Shown here piece after piece: positions 26,393 to 33,117 of a DNA stretch of 64,000 nucleotides (within the stretch, counting starts at the first letter, position 1; each line of letters begins with the position of its first letter). Both the position numbers and the translations under genes were made by a program. Under the pieces are notes generated by a model. The model saw only the letters and a program-made list of their open reading frames with translations, had not been told where the DNA came from and made no database searches. The DNA is taken from assembly GCF_042649045.1 (NCBI RefSeq), contig NZ_JBHSEF010000022.1, positions 156,731 to 220,730 of the forward strand. The letters run 5' to 3'. This DNA is from Chryseomicrobium palamuruense. GTDB taxonomy: Bacteria; Bacillota; Bacilli; Bacillales_A; Planococcaceae.

Positions 26393-26420
26393 TTGTAGCA
26401 AAACTGGAATTCTGTATACT
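26393..26420 (+). promoter_or_regulatory. Probable promoter of the DUF3006 gene
   Basis: TTGTAG and TATACT are separated by 16 bases, 58 bases before the ATG. The hexamers are close to sigma-A consensus. Confidence 0.5.
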
Positions 26421-26478
26421 GAACAGTACAAGAACAAAAATAAAATATACTTTAAGGATAAAAAAGTGAGGTACCAAC

Positions 26479-26736
26479 ATGTCAACCACTGATACGATTC
26501 TCGATCGTTTTGAAAACGAAGAAGCTGTGTTTTTAGTGAATGGTTCTGAGGCCAATGAGTTACGATTGCCGTTGAAAGAAATTCCAATCTCTTTAAAGGA
26601 AGGTGACACGGTTCGAATTCATGAAAGTAAGGAAGGGTATATCTTTGAGCGTATGCGAGAAGGGGAAGGTACGACGGAATTGAAGATGGGAGAGATGATT
26701 GAACACTTGCGGACGCGAGATAAACGAAATCGTTAA
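26479..26736 (+). CDS. DUF3006-family protein
   Basis: 85 residues. TDTILDRFENEEAVFLVN followed by LRLPLKEIPISLKEGDTVRI is the compact beta-rich pattern of DUF3006 (ILDRFE ... A-V-L ... LP ... L-P-x-G-V/T). Function is unknown; relatives often sit beside ComEC-like metallo-beta-lactamase hydrolases, but none is present here. A good promoter and AAGTGAGGT upstream of the ATG support expression. It is monocistronic, with a large hairpin downstream. Confidence 0.8.
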   Translation: MSTTDTILDRFENEEAVFLVNGSEANELRLPLKEIPISLKEGDTVRIHESKEGYIFERMREGEGTTELKMGEMIEHLRTRDKRNR

Positions 26737-26752
26737 GTAAAGTTTACTAAAA

Positions 26753-26813
26753 GGAAGCAGGTCCCCAAAATGACCGACTGCATAGTAGTCTGTTATTTTG
26801 GGGACCTGCTTCC
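26753..26813. terminator. Long bidirectional hairpin between DUF3006 and nagA
   Basis: GGAAGCAGGTCCCCAAAAT pairs with ATTTTGGGGACCTGCTTCC: 19 perfect pairs around a loop that itself folds as GACT-GCATA-AGTC-like. It lies between convergent genes and so probably stops both. The tract past the stem is TCTCTT on the plus strand and TTTTAGTAAAC on the minus strand. Confidence 0.75.
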
Positions 26814-26818
26814 ATCTC

Positions 26819-27934
26819 TTACAAGCGCACACCACGACAATACGTGGCATAAAGAGTTAATTCGTCATCGACTAGTAAGAAGTCAGCATCTTTACCAACA
26901 GTGAGGCTTCCTTTACGATTCCATACGCCGATTTGGCGGGCTGGGTTGACCGAGGCCATCTGAATTAAGTGTTCAATAGGAGCACTGATAATTGACCGCA
27001 TGAGGCGAACTTCATCAATCATCGAGATGATACTCCCGGCGAGGACGCCACCGGGAAGTGTCGCTTTTTTATTTGCAACAGCAACCTGTTGACCACCGAG
27101 ATCGTAAGAACCATCAGCGAGGCCTTTCGCCCGCATGGCATCGGTAACCAGTAAGATACGTTCAGCTCCGAGAACTTTATAGAGAAGTTGCACCATCTCT
27201 CGAGACAAATGATGTCCATCTACAATCAACTCGCAGAAAATTGAATCCGATAACATCGCATACCCAAGGGCGCCGATTTCCCGGTGGTGCAATCCTGTCA
27301 TAGCATTTGCGAGATGCGTCATTTGTGTCACGCCAGACGCCACTGCGTCTCCCATCACTTCAAATCCAGCTGATGTGTGCCCTACAGATACGGTGACACC
27401 ATACGAAGTAAGTAACTCAATCAATTCTGCTTCCACTCGCTCAGGAGCGACCGTCATCTGACGAATCACACCGTACGATAACCATTTCTCAAGGAGTGTT
27501 CTCGTCGGAATCACCATAAACTCTTTTGGCTGGGCACCTGCGTAGTCTGGGTTTACAAAAGGCCCTTCTACATGAATGCCTAAAAGTTCCGCACCACCAT
27601 TAAGCTGCATCTTCCCCACAATTTCATTTGCCCGCTTCAACACTCGCTCTACATCGACTAAATCCGCTGTCATCGTCGTCGCCAAAAAAGCCGTCGTGCC
27701 TTCTGTCGGCAACTTCGCAGCCATCTTAAGGAGCGCTTCAGGGTCATCATCCATCGTATCGACACCGTATAACCCGTGGATATGAACGTCAACAAAGCCT
27801 GGAACTACAAGCATCCCCTGTCCATCTATCACATCTTCTCCCGTCAATAGTTCCGGGGTAATCGAATGAATTTTTCCGTTTTCACAGGCAATCGTTCCAT
27901 CTATCCACTCAGCATTATCCTTAAAAATTTTCAC
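26819..27934 (-). CDS. nagA: N-acetylglucosamine-6-phosphate deacetylase
   Basis: 371 residues of the amidohydrolase superfamily. It removes acetate from GlcNAc-6-phosphate in amino sugar catabolism and cell wall recycling. Metal and catalytic residues are seen in VDVHIHGLYGVDTMD, LGIHVEGPFVNPDYAGAQ (metal glutamate), VSVGHTSAGFEV, MTHLANAMTGLHHRE, VDGHHL and the catalytic aspartate in LLVTDAMRAKGL. The start at 27934 is GTG and overlaps the end of the upstream RpiR remnant by 4 bases. No nagB follows, so the next step must be encoded elsewhere. Confidence 0.92.
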   Translation of the reverse strand: MKIFKDNAEWIDGTIACENGKIHSITPELLTGEDVIDGQGMLVVPGFVDVHIHGLYGVDTMDDDPEALLKMAAKLPTEGTTAFLATTMTADLVDVERVLKRANEIVGKMQLNGGAELLGIHVEGPFVNPDYAGAQPKEFMVIPTRTLLEKWLSYGVIRQMTVAPERVEAELIELLTSYGVTVSVGHTSAGFEVMGDAVASGVTQMTHLANAMTGLHHREIGALGYAMLSDSIFCELIVDGHHLSREMVQLLYKVLGAERILLVTDAMRAKGLADGSYDLGGQQVAVANKKATLPGGVLAGSIISMIDEVRLMRSIISAPIEHLIQMASVNPARQIGVWNRKGSLTVGKDADFLLVDDELTLYATYCRGVRL

Positions 27935-28281
27935 ATTCGAAAGAATCCTTTTCCACGCTCCGATCGTGAGACTTTTTTGCTGAGCGTATGAATCGCTTCG
28001 CGGGTCTCGTCTAAAAATTTCACGGATTGCTCATAGTCTTGCGATGCCACGTACATGAATAAAATATCAATCATATGTAATTGTGCTAGGCGAGAAGACG
28101 TCGCAGCACTGCGGAAAGCGGCTTCTTTTGTCGATGATGTGAATAGAGAGATGTCCGCCATCTCACGAACAGGCAACACCTGCTTTACTGCTTGAGGCAC
28201 CTGATGACCTTCCTCATTCATCAACTGTAAAATCTGCGCAATCATCATTTGAGCCACTGTCATCTTCCCCAACGTCTTCAT
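27931..28281 (-). pseudogene. Truncated RpiR-family regulator, SIS domain end only
   Basis: The last ~80 of 116 codons (REMADISLFTSSTKEAAFRS, then AATSSRLAQLHMIDILFMYV and ASQDYEQSVKFLDETREAI) match the C-terminal end of RpiR/MurR-type regulators. The N-terminal DNA-binding helix-turn-helix and the first half of the SIS domain are missing. The first ~38 codons (AQMMIAQILQLMNEEGHQV) do not match that region, and the ATG lacks a ribosome site. Its stop overlaps nagA, so it was once the operon's regulator. I read it as an internal-deletion remnant, though a short expressed protein is not excluded. Confidence 0.65.
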
Positions 28282-28455
28282 GAAAACACTTAAAAGATTA
28301 CCCTTAGTATATAAAACAATATTCCGAATATCAAAACTATTTAGTGAAATATTATTTCAAATAGATGAGTGACAAGATCGCGTCCTGGTCTGAGAGTGGT
28401 GTTTGAGACCAGTACTTAAAGCTCATTTCCACTTTAAAATCTTTAAATTAAAAAA

Positions 28456-28496
28456 TACAACCTACCCTCGAATCGTCACTCGAGAATAAGTTGCAT
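28456..28496 (-). terminator. Terminator of the secreted-protein/signal-peptidase operon
   Basis: On the minus strand TGCAACTTATTCTCGAG pairs imperfectly with CGAGGGTAGGTTGTA, followed by TTTTTTA. It lies 16 bases past the signal peptidase stop. The remainder of 28282-28512 is AT-rich with no gene. Confidence 0.75.
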
Positions 28497-28512
28497 TTAT
28501 GTGTATCTCTTA

Positions 28513-29058
28513 TTATCTTCCACTACCCAATATAAAAGGATTAAGAGCAAGCAACATCTCACCTTTAATGTCTTCACGGTGAATCGAACCAACCTCTGGA
28601 GAGCGGCTATCAAAACTTTCTCCAGGTGTGCGGTGATCACCAATTAGGAAATAGGAATCTGCGGGTAAAGTTTGTAAGGACATATCGGATGCGCTGCCAA
28701 ACGTATAGTTTTCTTCTAAAGCGACGTTGTTAAGATAGACAACCCCGTTTGAAATTAAAATTTGATCACCAGGTAGTCCGATGACGCGTTTGATGACGTT
28801 AAATCCATTTGAATCCGTGTAAATTACGATGTCACCGTGTTCAGGCTCATAAATCAGATTATTCGTAATCACCAAGCTGCCATCATCAAATGTTGGTACC
28901 ATGGAATAGCCGCTAATCGTAGAGATTGAAAATCCAAACTTTAAGAAAAGAAAGAGAAGAATTAAGATTCCGAAGAACCGTATACTGCTCCAAATTTCAT
29001 TTTTGAGTGACTTAGACTCTACGGATTTGTTTGTCGTTTCAAAGCGAATCGATGTCAT
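28513..29058 (-). CDS. Type I signal peptidase (S26)
   Basis: 181 residues with one N-terminal membrane helix (about 28-48). The catalytic serine is in SGYSMVPTF, and the general-base lysine in VIKRVIGLPGD, so it is of the bacterial (P) type, not the SipW/ER type that has histidine. GDHRTPGESFDSR is box E. Housekeeping copies are common, but this one is the last gene of an operon whose three upstream genes encode exported proteins (3-base gap from the last of them). That suggests it is dedicated to their maturation, as SipW is for TasA. Confidence 0.9.
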   Translation of the reverse strand: MTSIRFETTNKSVESKSLKNEIWSSIRFFGILILLFLFLKFGFSISTISGYSMVPTFDDGSLVITNNLIYEPEHGDIVIYTDSNGFNVIKRVIGLPGDQILISNGVVYLNNVALEENYTFGSASDMSLQTLPADSYFLIGDHRTPGESFDSRSPEVGSIHREDIKGEMLLALNPFILGSGR

Positions 29059-29061
29059 GGC

Positions 29062-29808
29062 CTATTGTCCTCCAGACGTTTCCTTTGTTGATGAATCATC
29101 CTCTTCCTGTACAACTGGTGTCACTGTACTTTCTGTGACCGGTTGTTCTACAGATTCTGTATCTTCTACCCCTTTGTTCTTCCCATTCCCTTTTCCATTC
29201 CCCGGTTTGTCATTCCCTTTTCCACTGCCATTATTTTCTCCGGGTCCATTGCCATTGTTTCCTCCGGGACCATTACCATTGTTATTACCATCGTTTCCTG
29301 CTCCTTGACCATTCCCACTATTTCCAGGGTTCCCGTTATTGCCTCCAGGTGGTCCTGGTGGCTCGGTTTCGACAGGAGGAATCTCTACCAGATTTACACT
29401 ACCCATTGCTAAAATGGCAGAGTTAAAAATGAAGTTTAATTCATTGATGATTGCTTGTTTCTCCGCTTCATTACTATAAGAGACCGAAGCCATCAATTGA
29501 CTCGTATGCTGTCTTAGTGCTTCTACAGTTTCATCAATTTGTTGTTGTTCAAAAGCAGACAATTCTCCTTGAGCTCGTTCCATTTCCGATTGCAAGTGCG
29601 CTTTTAATCGAATCACTTGTTGTTCTTTCTCACTTTCTATTGACGATTCCATAGAAGCGACAGCTGACGTTTTCTGTTGATCGAACCACTGGCTGATGAG
29701 TGTCGAAATGTCCTGCTCAGCAAAGGCGACCTGGATGCTTGAGATGCATATTGCGATTAAAAAGACAGTTCCAATGAGAAATTTAGATAGTTTCGTTTTA
29801 AGTTTCAT
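29062..29808 (-). CDS. Secreted helical protein with glycine/asparagine-rich tail
   Basis: 248 residues from ATG 29808, with AAAGGAGGAAC upstream. A clear signal peptide (KTKLSKFLIGTVFLIAICIS, cleavage near VAFA-EQD) is followed by LISQWFDQQKTSAVASMESS, which resembles the mature N-termini of the two proteins encoded upstream. A helical, coiled-coil-like region at about 45-130 follows. Residues about 150-225 are a low-complexity GNNGNGPGGNN-type tail ending in a KGNGKNKG basic stretch and an acidic end. The family is unknown to me. The tail could anchor it to wall or matrix polymer. Confidence 0.75.
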   Translation of the reverse strand: MKLKTKLSKFLIGTVFLIAICISSIQVAFAEQDISTLISQWFDQQKTSAVASMESSIESEKEQQVIRLKAHLQSEMERAQGELSAFEQQQIDETVEALRQHTSQLMASVSYSNEAEKQAIINELNFIFNSAILAMGSVNLVEIPPVETEPPGPPGGNNGNPGNSGNGQGAGNDGNNNGNGPGGNNGNGPGENNGSGKGNDKPGNGKGNGKNKGVEDTESVEQPVTESTVTPVVQEEDDSSTKETSGGQ

Positions 29809-29832
29809 TGATTGTTCCTCCTTTAAAAAGGA

Positions 29833-29858
29833 AAGAGCCTCCCGTTTGAGAGACTCTT
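29833..29858 (-). terminator. Intra-operon hairpin between two secreted-protein genes
   Basis: AAGAGTCTC pairs with GAGGCTCTT around a TCAAACGG loop; the minus-strand tail is TCCTTTTTAAAGG. It lies 11 bases after one stop codon and 24 before the next start, so it is a likely partial terminator giving more of the upstream protein. Confidence 0.55.
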
Positions 29859-29869
29859 CAGTTGTTTTA

Positions 29870-30643
29870 TTATTTATTGATGTTAGAAACGATTGTATCA
29901 AGATCGCTTGTGCTCTCGCCTTCGATTCTAGTTGCTTCTGCTGCTAAGCGTTCTTTTTGAGTAGTAATATAGCCATCCACAATGGCTGTTACATCTAATT
30001 TTAATTGTGCATAGACCTCGTCAAGATAACCTTTTAGTTCCCCAACAGAATCATTCGTATTAGTTCTTAACGCTCTATTCACATCACCTTTAGCCGCTGT
30101 GATAGCATCCGATAATTTGTTATTGGCATCACCTTTGGCTGTATTTAAATCTGTTTGAAGCGATGTAAACGCAGCATCTCCAGCTTCTGTAGCTTTTCCT
30201 TCAAAATGAGTATTGGCTGCTTTCTCGAGTTCATCTGCAGCAAAATCAATAATCCCTTTCACTTCAGATTCCAATGCTAGAAACTGACCTTCCATCCCAT
30301 TCAAAATTTCCGTTTTTTCTGCATTCATAGAATCGATGTGACCTTGAGCTTTAGCATCCATAGAGTTCGATTTAGCGTCTTTCTGGTCTTTTCGTTCATT
30401 ATCAATTTGAGTATTCAGCTTTGAAAGTTCTGCAGCGTAGTAAGTTCTAGCATCTTGTTCTTTGCCGTAAGCATAAGCAGCAACTTGTTGAGCCACATGT
30501 GTTTCAGCTCTCCCAAACTGCCCATCATACCAAGCTTTAAACGCATCCCCCGCATTCGTATTCGCAAACGCAAACCCTGCACCTGAAAATAGTGCGACTG
30601 CCGTTGTACCTGCGATCATTTTCGTTTTCAATGTTTTTTTCAT
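29870..30643 (-). CDS. Secreted alpha-helical protein, paralogue 2
   Basis: 257 residues from ATG 30643; GAGGAG is 9 bases before it, while ATG 30652 abuts that site. The signal peptide (TKMIAGTTAVALFSGAGFAF-A) ends near FANTNA. The mature protein begins GDAFKAWYDGQFGRAETHVA, sharing the W-Y/F-D/K-x-Q motif with its neighbours. The rest is highly charged and helical, with heptad-like stretches and alanine/aspartate-rich repeats (EKAANTHFEGKATEAGDAA), no cysteine and no membrane helix. A long extended coiled coil is the likely shape; it could build filaments. The family was not recognised. Confidence 0.75.
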   Translation of the reverse strand: MKKTLKTKMIAGTTAVALFSGAGFAFANTNAGDAFKAWYDGQFGRAETHVAQQVAAYAYGKEQDARTYYAAELSKLNTQIDNERKDQKDAKSNSMDAKAQGHIDSMNAEKTEILNGMEGQFLALESEVKGIIDFAADELEKAANTHFEGKATEAGDAAFTSLQTDLNTAKGDANNKLSDAITAAKGDVNRALRTNTNDSVGELKGYLDEVYAQLKLDVTAIVDGYITTQKERLAAEATRIEGESTSDLDTIVSNINK

Positions 30644-30694
30644 AATTCCCATCTCCTCAAATGTGGTTTTATTTTAGTGGAATCAATGACTCCA

Positions 30695-31123
30695 TTATTC
30701 CCCGTTTAAAAATTCCGACTTAAAGTATTCTTCCAGTTCGCTTTCCATCTCACCCGGAAGGTTTTGTTTTCGCTCCGCTTCGAATGCATCCAGCTCGTTC
30801 ATGTGCAGGGAACGTTTGGCTTCTTCTAACCGGATCGCTTGCGCATCCGCATAGTCTTGCATCTCATTAGAAGTGGAGTTGATTAAACCCGTCACATTCA
30901 ATCTGGATACAATCGTTTGATCCATCTCATCCAACCAGCTCAGCCAGCTCAAACCGACTGTGATGGAATGTGCGAATACTTCTTTACTCACTTCATCTTT
31001 TGATTGACTCCACTGTCCTTTGTACCAGTTTTGAAAATAGACACTGCTATCGAGACTTGCAGCTGCAGGACCCGCGAAAACAACTGTGGCGAGTGTAAAC
31101 GAAACAACGAGTTTCTTAATCAT
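30695..31123 (-). CDS. Secreted helical protein, paralogue 3
   Basis: 142 residues; AGGAGG is 4 bases before the ATG. The signal peptide (MIKKLVVSFTLATVVFAGPA-A) is followed by SVYFQNWYKGQWSQSKDEVS, which lines up with AFKAWYDGQFGRAETHVAQQ of the next gene. A helical region with a GLSWLSWLDEMDQ patch and an acidic end (MESELEEYFKSEF) completes it. It is the first gene of the four-gene operon and the smallest of the three exported proteins; no named domain was seen. Confidence 0.75.
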   Translation of the reverse strand: MIKKLVVSFTLATVVFAGPAAASLDSSVYFQNWYKGQWSQSKDEVSKEVFAHSITVGLSWLSWLDEMDQTIVSRLNVTGLINSTSNEMQDYADAQAIRLEEAKRSLHMNELDAFEAERKQNLPGEMESELEEYFKSEFLNGE

Positions 31124-31282
31124 TGGCCTCCTCCCTTTTTAGTTGATGTAAGAACTACCTTCACTATAGACGTTTAATGTGAATGCTACTCACCTCTTGG
31201 GGATACTTTCCAAGTCACTAAAGTCTACTTTAATGCTCTCCATTGGGAGTAGAGAAGGTATACTTTCGTACCATATAAACGC
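31124..31282. promoter_or_regulatory. Promoter region of the secreted-protein operon
   Basis: On the minus strand TATAGT, a plausible -10, lies about 40 bases before the first gene's start. Upstream is AAAGTAGACTTTAGTGACTT, which contains the palindrome AAAGTAGACTTT-like repeat and could be a binding site, perhaps for the neighbouring response regulator. That is inference. Confidence 0.35.
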
Positions 31283-31314
31283 AAAAAAAAGACTTAGGCA
31301 ACGTTGCCTAAATC
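31283..31314 (-). terminator. Terminator of the response regulator gene
   Basis: GATTTAGGCAACGTTGCCTAAGTC is almost fully self-complementary and followed by TTTTTTTT on the minus strand, adjoining the stop codon. Confidence 0.85.
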
Positions 31315-31950
31315 TTAGTTGACTGCATATGTGACGAGCCCTAATGCATTCGCATGGAGGGCTGCTTGGGTTCGATCACTCAATTCTAGCTTTGAGAGAA
31401 TCTGACTGACATGCTTCTTAACTGTAAATTCTGAGATGAACAGTTCCAAAGCAATTTCTCTATTGGACTTCCCTTTTCCTAGTTCAATAAGTACTTCTTT
31501 TTCTTTTGCTGTGAGATGATCTGTGATTTCTTGAGAAGGGACAGGAATCATATACGTTAAATCCACAACATCCGGGTCATAATATTTGCGGCCCTTATGA
31601 ATCACTTTGAGTGCATGAACAAACTCTTCTAGTAATACATTTTTAAAAATATACCCGTCAATACCTATTTCTTTTGCTTGAATAAAATCACTCTGTTTCA
31701 TGGACGCTGTAAAAATCACGAAGCGACTAGCAGACGAAATCTTCTTCCCTCTTATGATAAAGTCATATCCGCTACTTTTTCCTAATTTTACATCAACAAT
31801 GACAATATCCATGTGTTCCTTCTCTAAAATACTTAGACCAATGTCAAAACTTGTAGCTTCCACAATCCATTCGAACACGGCATCGCTCTCCAGTAAACCA
31901 ACTATTCCTTTTCGTATGAATGGATGGTCGTTCATCACTAAGACTCTCAT
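31315..31950 (-). CDS. Orphan NarL/LuxR-type response regulator
   Basis: 211 residues from ATG 31950, with AGGTGGTAGGGGA upstream. The receiver domain shows the acidic pocket (MNDHPF), phospho-acceptor aspartate in IVIVDVKLG, the conserved threonine in FVIFTAS and the lysine in YIFKNV. The C-terminal LuxR helix-turn-helix is LTAKEKEVLIELGKGKSNRE, then IALELFISEFTVKKHVSQIL. No histidine kinase is adjacent. Its position, with its own leader and terminator, just upstream of and in line with the secreted-protein operon suggests it controls that operon. This is not proven by the sequence. Confidence 0.88.
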   Translation of the reverse strand: MRVLVMNDHPFIRKGIVGLLESDAVFEWIVEATSFDIGLSILEKEHMDIVIVDVKLGKSSGYDFIIRGKKISSASRFVIFTASMKQSDFIQAKEIGIDGYIFKNVLLEEFVHALKVIHKGRKYYDPDVVDLTYMIPVPSQEITDHLTAKEKEVLIELGKGKSNREIALELFISEFTVKKHVSQILSKLELSDRTQAALHANALGLVTYAVN

Positions 31951-32014
31951 TCCCCTACCACCTTTGTTTAGTTTCCATGACATTCGGACAAATGTGTGAA
32001 ATTCTGGGTGACGG

Positions 32015-32160
32015 AAAAGACCTATCATCTGTTATCCCTAAACAGATGATAGGCCGGGTGCACCATAAGCTCACTATTTCTCCAGGTGCCCACTTAAAGA
32101 GAATAGGTCGTCGCTTCCTATCAGATAATTCTTTCCACTTCACTATAAGGTAATAATTAG
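32015..32160 (-). ncRNA. Candidate structured leader RNA or small RNA with strong terminator
   Basis: On the minus strand from about 32150, GATAGG-AAGCGACGA-CCTATT forms one hairpin. GGGCACC pairs with GGTG-CA-CCC around a ~22-base arm as a second. The end is a nearly perfect terminator, CCTATCATCTGTT/AACAGATGATAGG with a TATCCCTA-type loop, followed by TCTTTTCC. It lies 65 bases before the response regulator start, so it could be an attenuated leader or an independent sRNA. CTGATAGG upstream could also pair with part of the terminator arm. I matched no known riboswitch class. Confidence 0.5.
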
Positions 32161-32180
32161 TAAAATACAACATAAAAAAG

Positions 32181-32228
32181 ACTACATATTACTACAACGG
32201 GACTACAAAAACCGACATAAGTTATGTC
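32181..32228 (-). promoter_or_regulatory. Phased TGTAGT repeats and palindrome upstream of the response regulator
   Basis: Three TGTAGT boxes on the minus strand (ACTACA at 32181, 32191 and 32202 on plus) are spaced 10 and 11 bases apart, about one helical turn. Ten bases further upstream is the palindrome GACATAAGTTATGTC (32214-32228). This looks like a binding region for an activator working on one DNA face. Confidence 0.5.
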
Positions 32229-32250
32229 ATTTGTCTTAATAAATAAAAAA

Positions 32251-32303
32251 CTATCCTTACTTACTGCACAAGAAGAATTCTTGCTTAGTAAAAATAAGAA
32301 TAG
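32251..32303 (-). terminator. Terminator of the main flagellar operon
   Basis: CTATTCTTA pairs with TAAGGATAG outside and CAAGAA-TTCTTG inside, followed by TTTTTTATTT on the minus strand. It lies 25 bases past the PilZ gene. Confidence 0.75.
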
Positions 32304-32327
32304 GTTCCAATTTTTCTTTCTTTTTCT

Positions 32328-32687
32328 TCAATCCTCATCCACAAGATGAGGTTTGGCTTTACGAATTTTGTATGAATTAAGCTCTCGGAATAGCTGTTGG
32401 AACTGAGTCCGATCTTCTTTAAACACGATGCCGTAGTGATTATAGTCTGGAAAGACCACCTTACGTACAATCGTGCCTTCCACTAAAAAGGGTACCCCAT
32501 TAATAGAAAAACGTAATTCCATTTTAGTTTTTGCCCGTATGTCTGTATCCGTTTCAATCAAAGCTCCCATTGAGCTTATGTTAATGAATTTTACAATCTC
32601 CACGTCATATCCGGCAATCGACATTTTGCCGAAGACGTTTTCTTTAAAGTCCACACGAAATAACTCGCGGCGATCTTCCGTCGTCAC
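32328..32687 (-). CDS. PilZ-domain protein, last gene of the fla operon
   Basis: 119 residues; GTG start with GAGAGGG upstream. The N-terminal RRELFRVDF is the first arginine motif (RxxxR-like) of c-di-GMP-binding PilZ domains, and INISSMGALIET is the D/NxSxxG motif. It lacks the N-terminal YcgR extension. In Bacillus the related DgrA/YpfA slows motility when c-di-GMP rises. Its place directly after swrB and yaaR in the flagellar operon suggests control of motor output; the nearby diguanylate cyclase at 7.3 kb is broken. Confidence 0.75.
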   Translation of the reverse strand: MTTEDRRELFRVDFKENVFGKMSIAGYDVEIVKFINISSMGALIETDTDIRAKTKMELRFSINGVPFLVEGTIVRKVVFPDYNHYGIVFKEDRTQFQQLFRELNSYKIRKAKPHLVDED

Positions 32688-32688
32688 A

Positions 32689-33117
32689 CTACCCTCTCCT
32701 ATCCACTAAAATCCCCTTTAGTTCCCCAATAAGATCTAAAATCTCTAAATGATGCACTTCGTCTTGTAAAAGCTTTTGTTGTAACTCAAGTAATTTCACC
32801 TCAACGATTTGTACAGTCTGATGAGTCGATCCCGTCATGAGGCTTGAATTCTCGACAAGTTGATAGCCACTCGCCAGTTCACTCAACACGTCTTTCACAG
32901 CTCGTTTGTAGCGGTAAAAGGCATCCATCGTCTTCCATTCAGTTAAATGCTTACCACAATTATCCAACTGTTCAAAAAGACTGTCAAGATGATTTTCTGA
33001 GAGCTGTTTATCTTTCGAACTTAGCAATCGCTGAAAAGACATCGCAGGCGTCGTATCCATTTTTCGAATGTCTGTTTTCGGAGTGGGCGGTATGAATCCT
33101 GCTTGCACTTTCATCAT
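32689..33117 (-). CDS. YaaR/DUF327-family protein
   Basis: 142 residues. The second half, DAFYRYKRAVKDVLSELASG, then VEVKLLELQQKLLQDEVHHL and LDLIGELKGILVD, matches the YaaR (DUF327) family, which has a conserved LLEL...IGEIxGLLV end. The first 30 residues are proline-rich and disordered-looking. The function is unknown; in Bacillus subtilis yaaR lies far from flagellar genes. Here it overlaps swrB by 4 bases and is 1 base from the PilZ gene, so a motility-linked role is inferred. Confidence 0.75.
   Translation of the reverse strand: MMKVQAGFIPPTPKTDIRKMDTTPAMSFQRLLSSKDKQLSENHLDSLFEQLDNCGKHLTEWKTMDAFYRYKRAVKDVLSELASGYQLVENSSLMTGSTHQTVQIVEVKLLELQQKLLQDEVHHLEILDLIGELKGILVDRRG

Noticed and set aside
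28513..29058. SipW/TasA-type locus
   Set aside because: The peptidase has the bacterial lysine base (VIKRVIGLPGD), not the histidine of SipW, and the secreted proteins do not resemble TasA or TapA.
32015..32160. c-di-GMP (GEMM) or other known riboswitch
   Set aside because: The GEMM core, T-box, TPP, SAM, FMN, purine and lysine consensus elements were looked for by eye and not found.
31955..32173. 72-codon open frame upstream of the response regulator
   Set aside because: It lies over the hairpins and terminator of the candidate leader RNA and has no ribosome site or family features.
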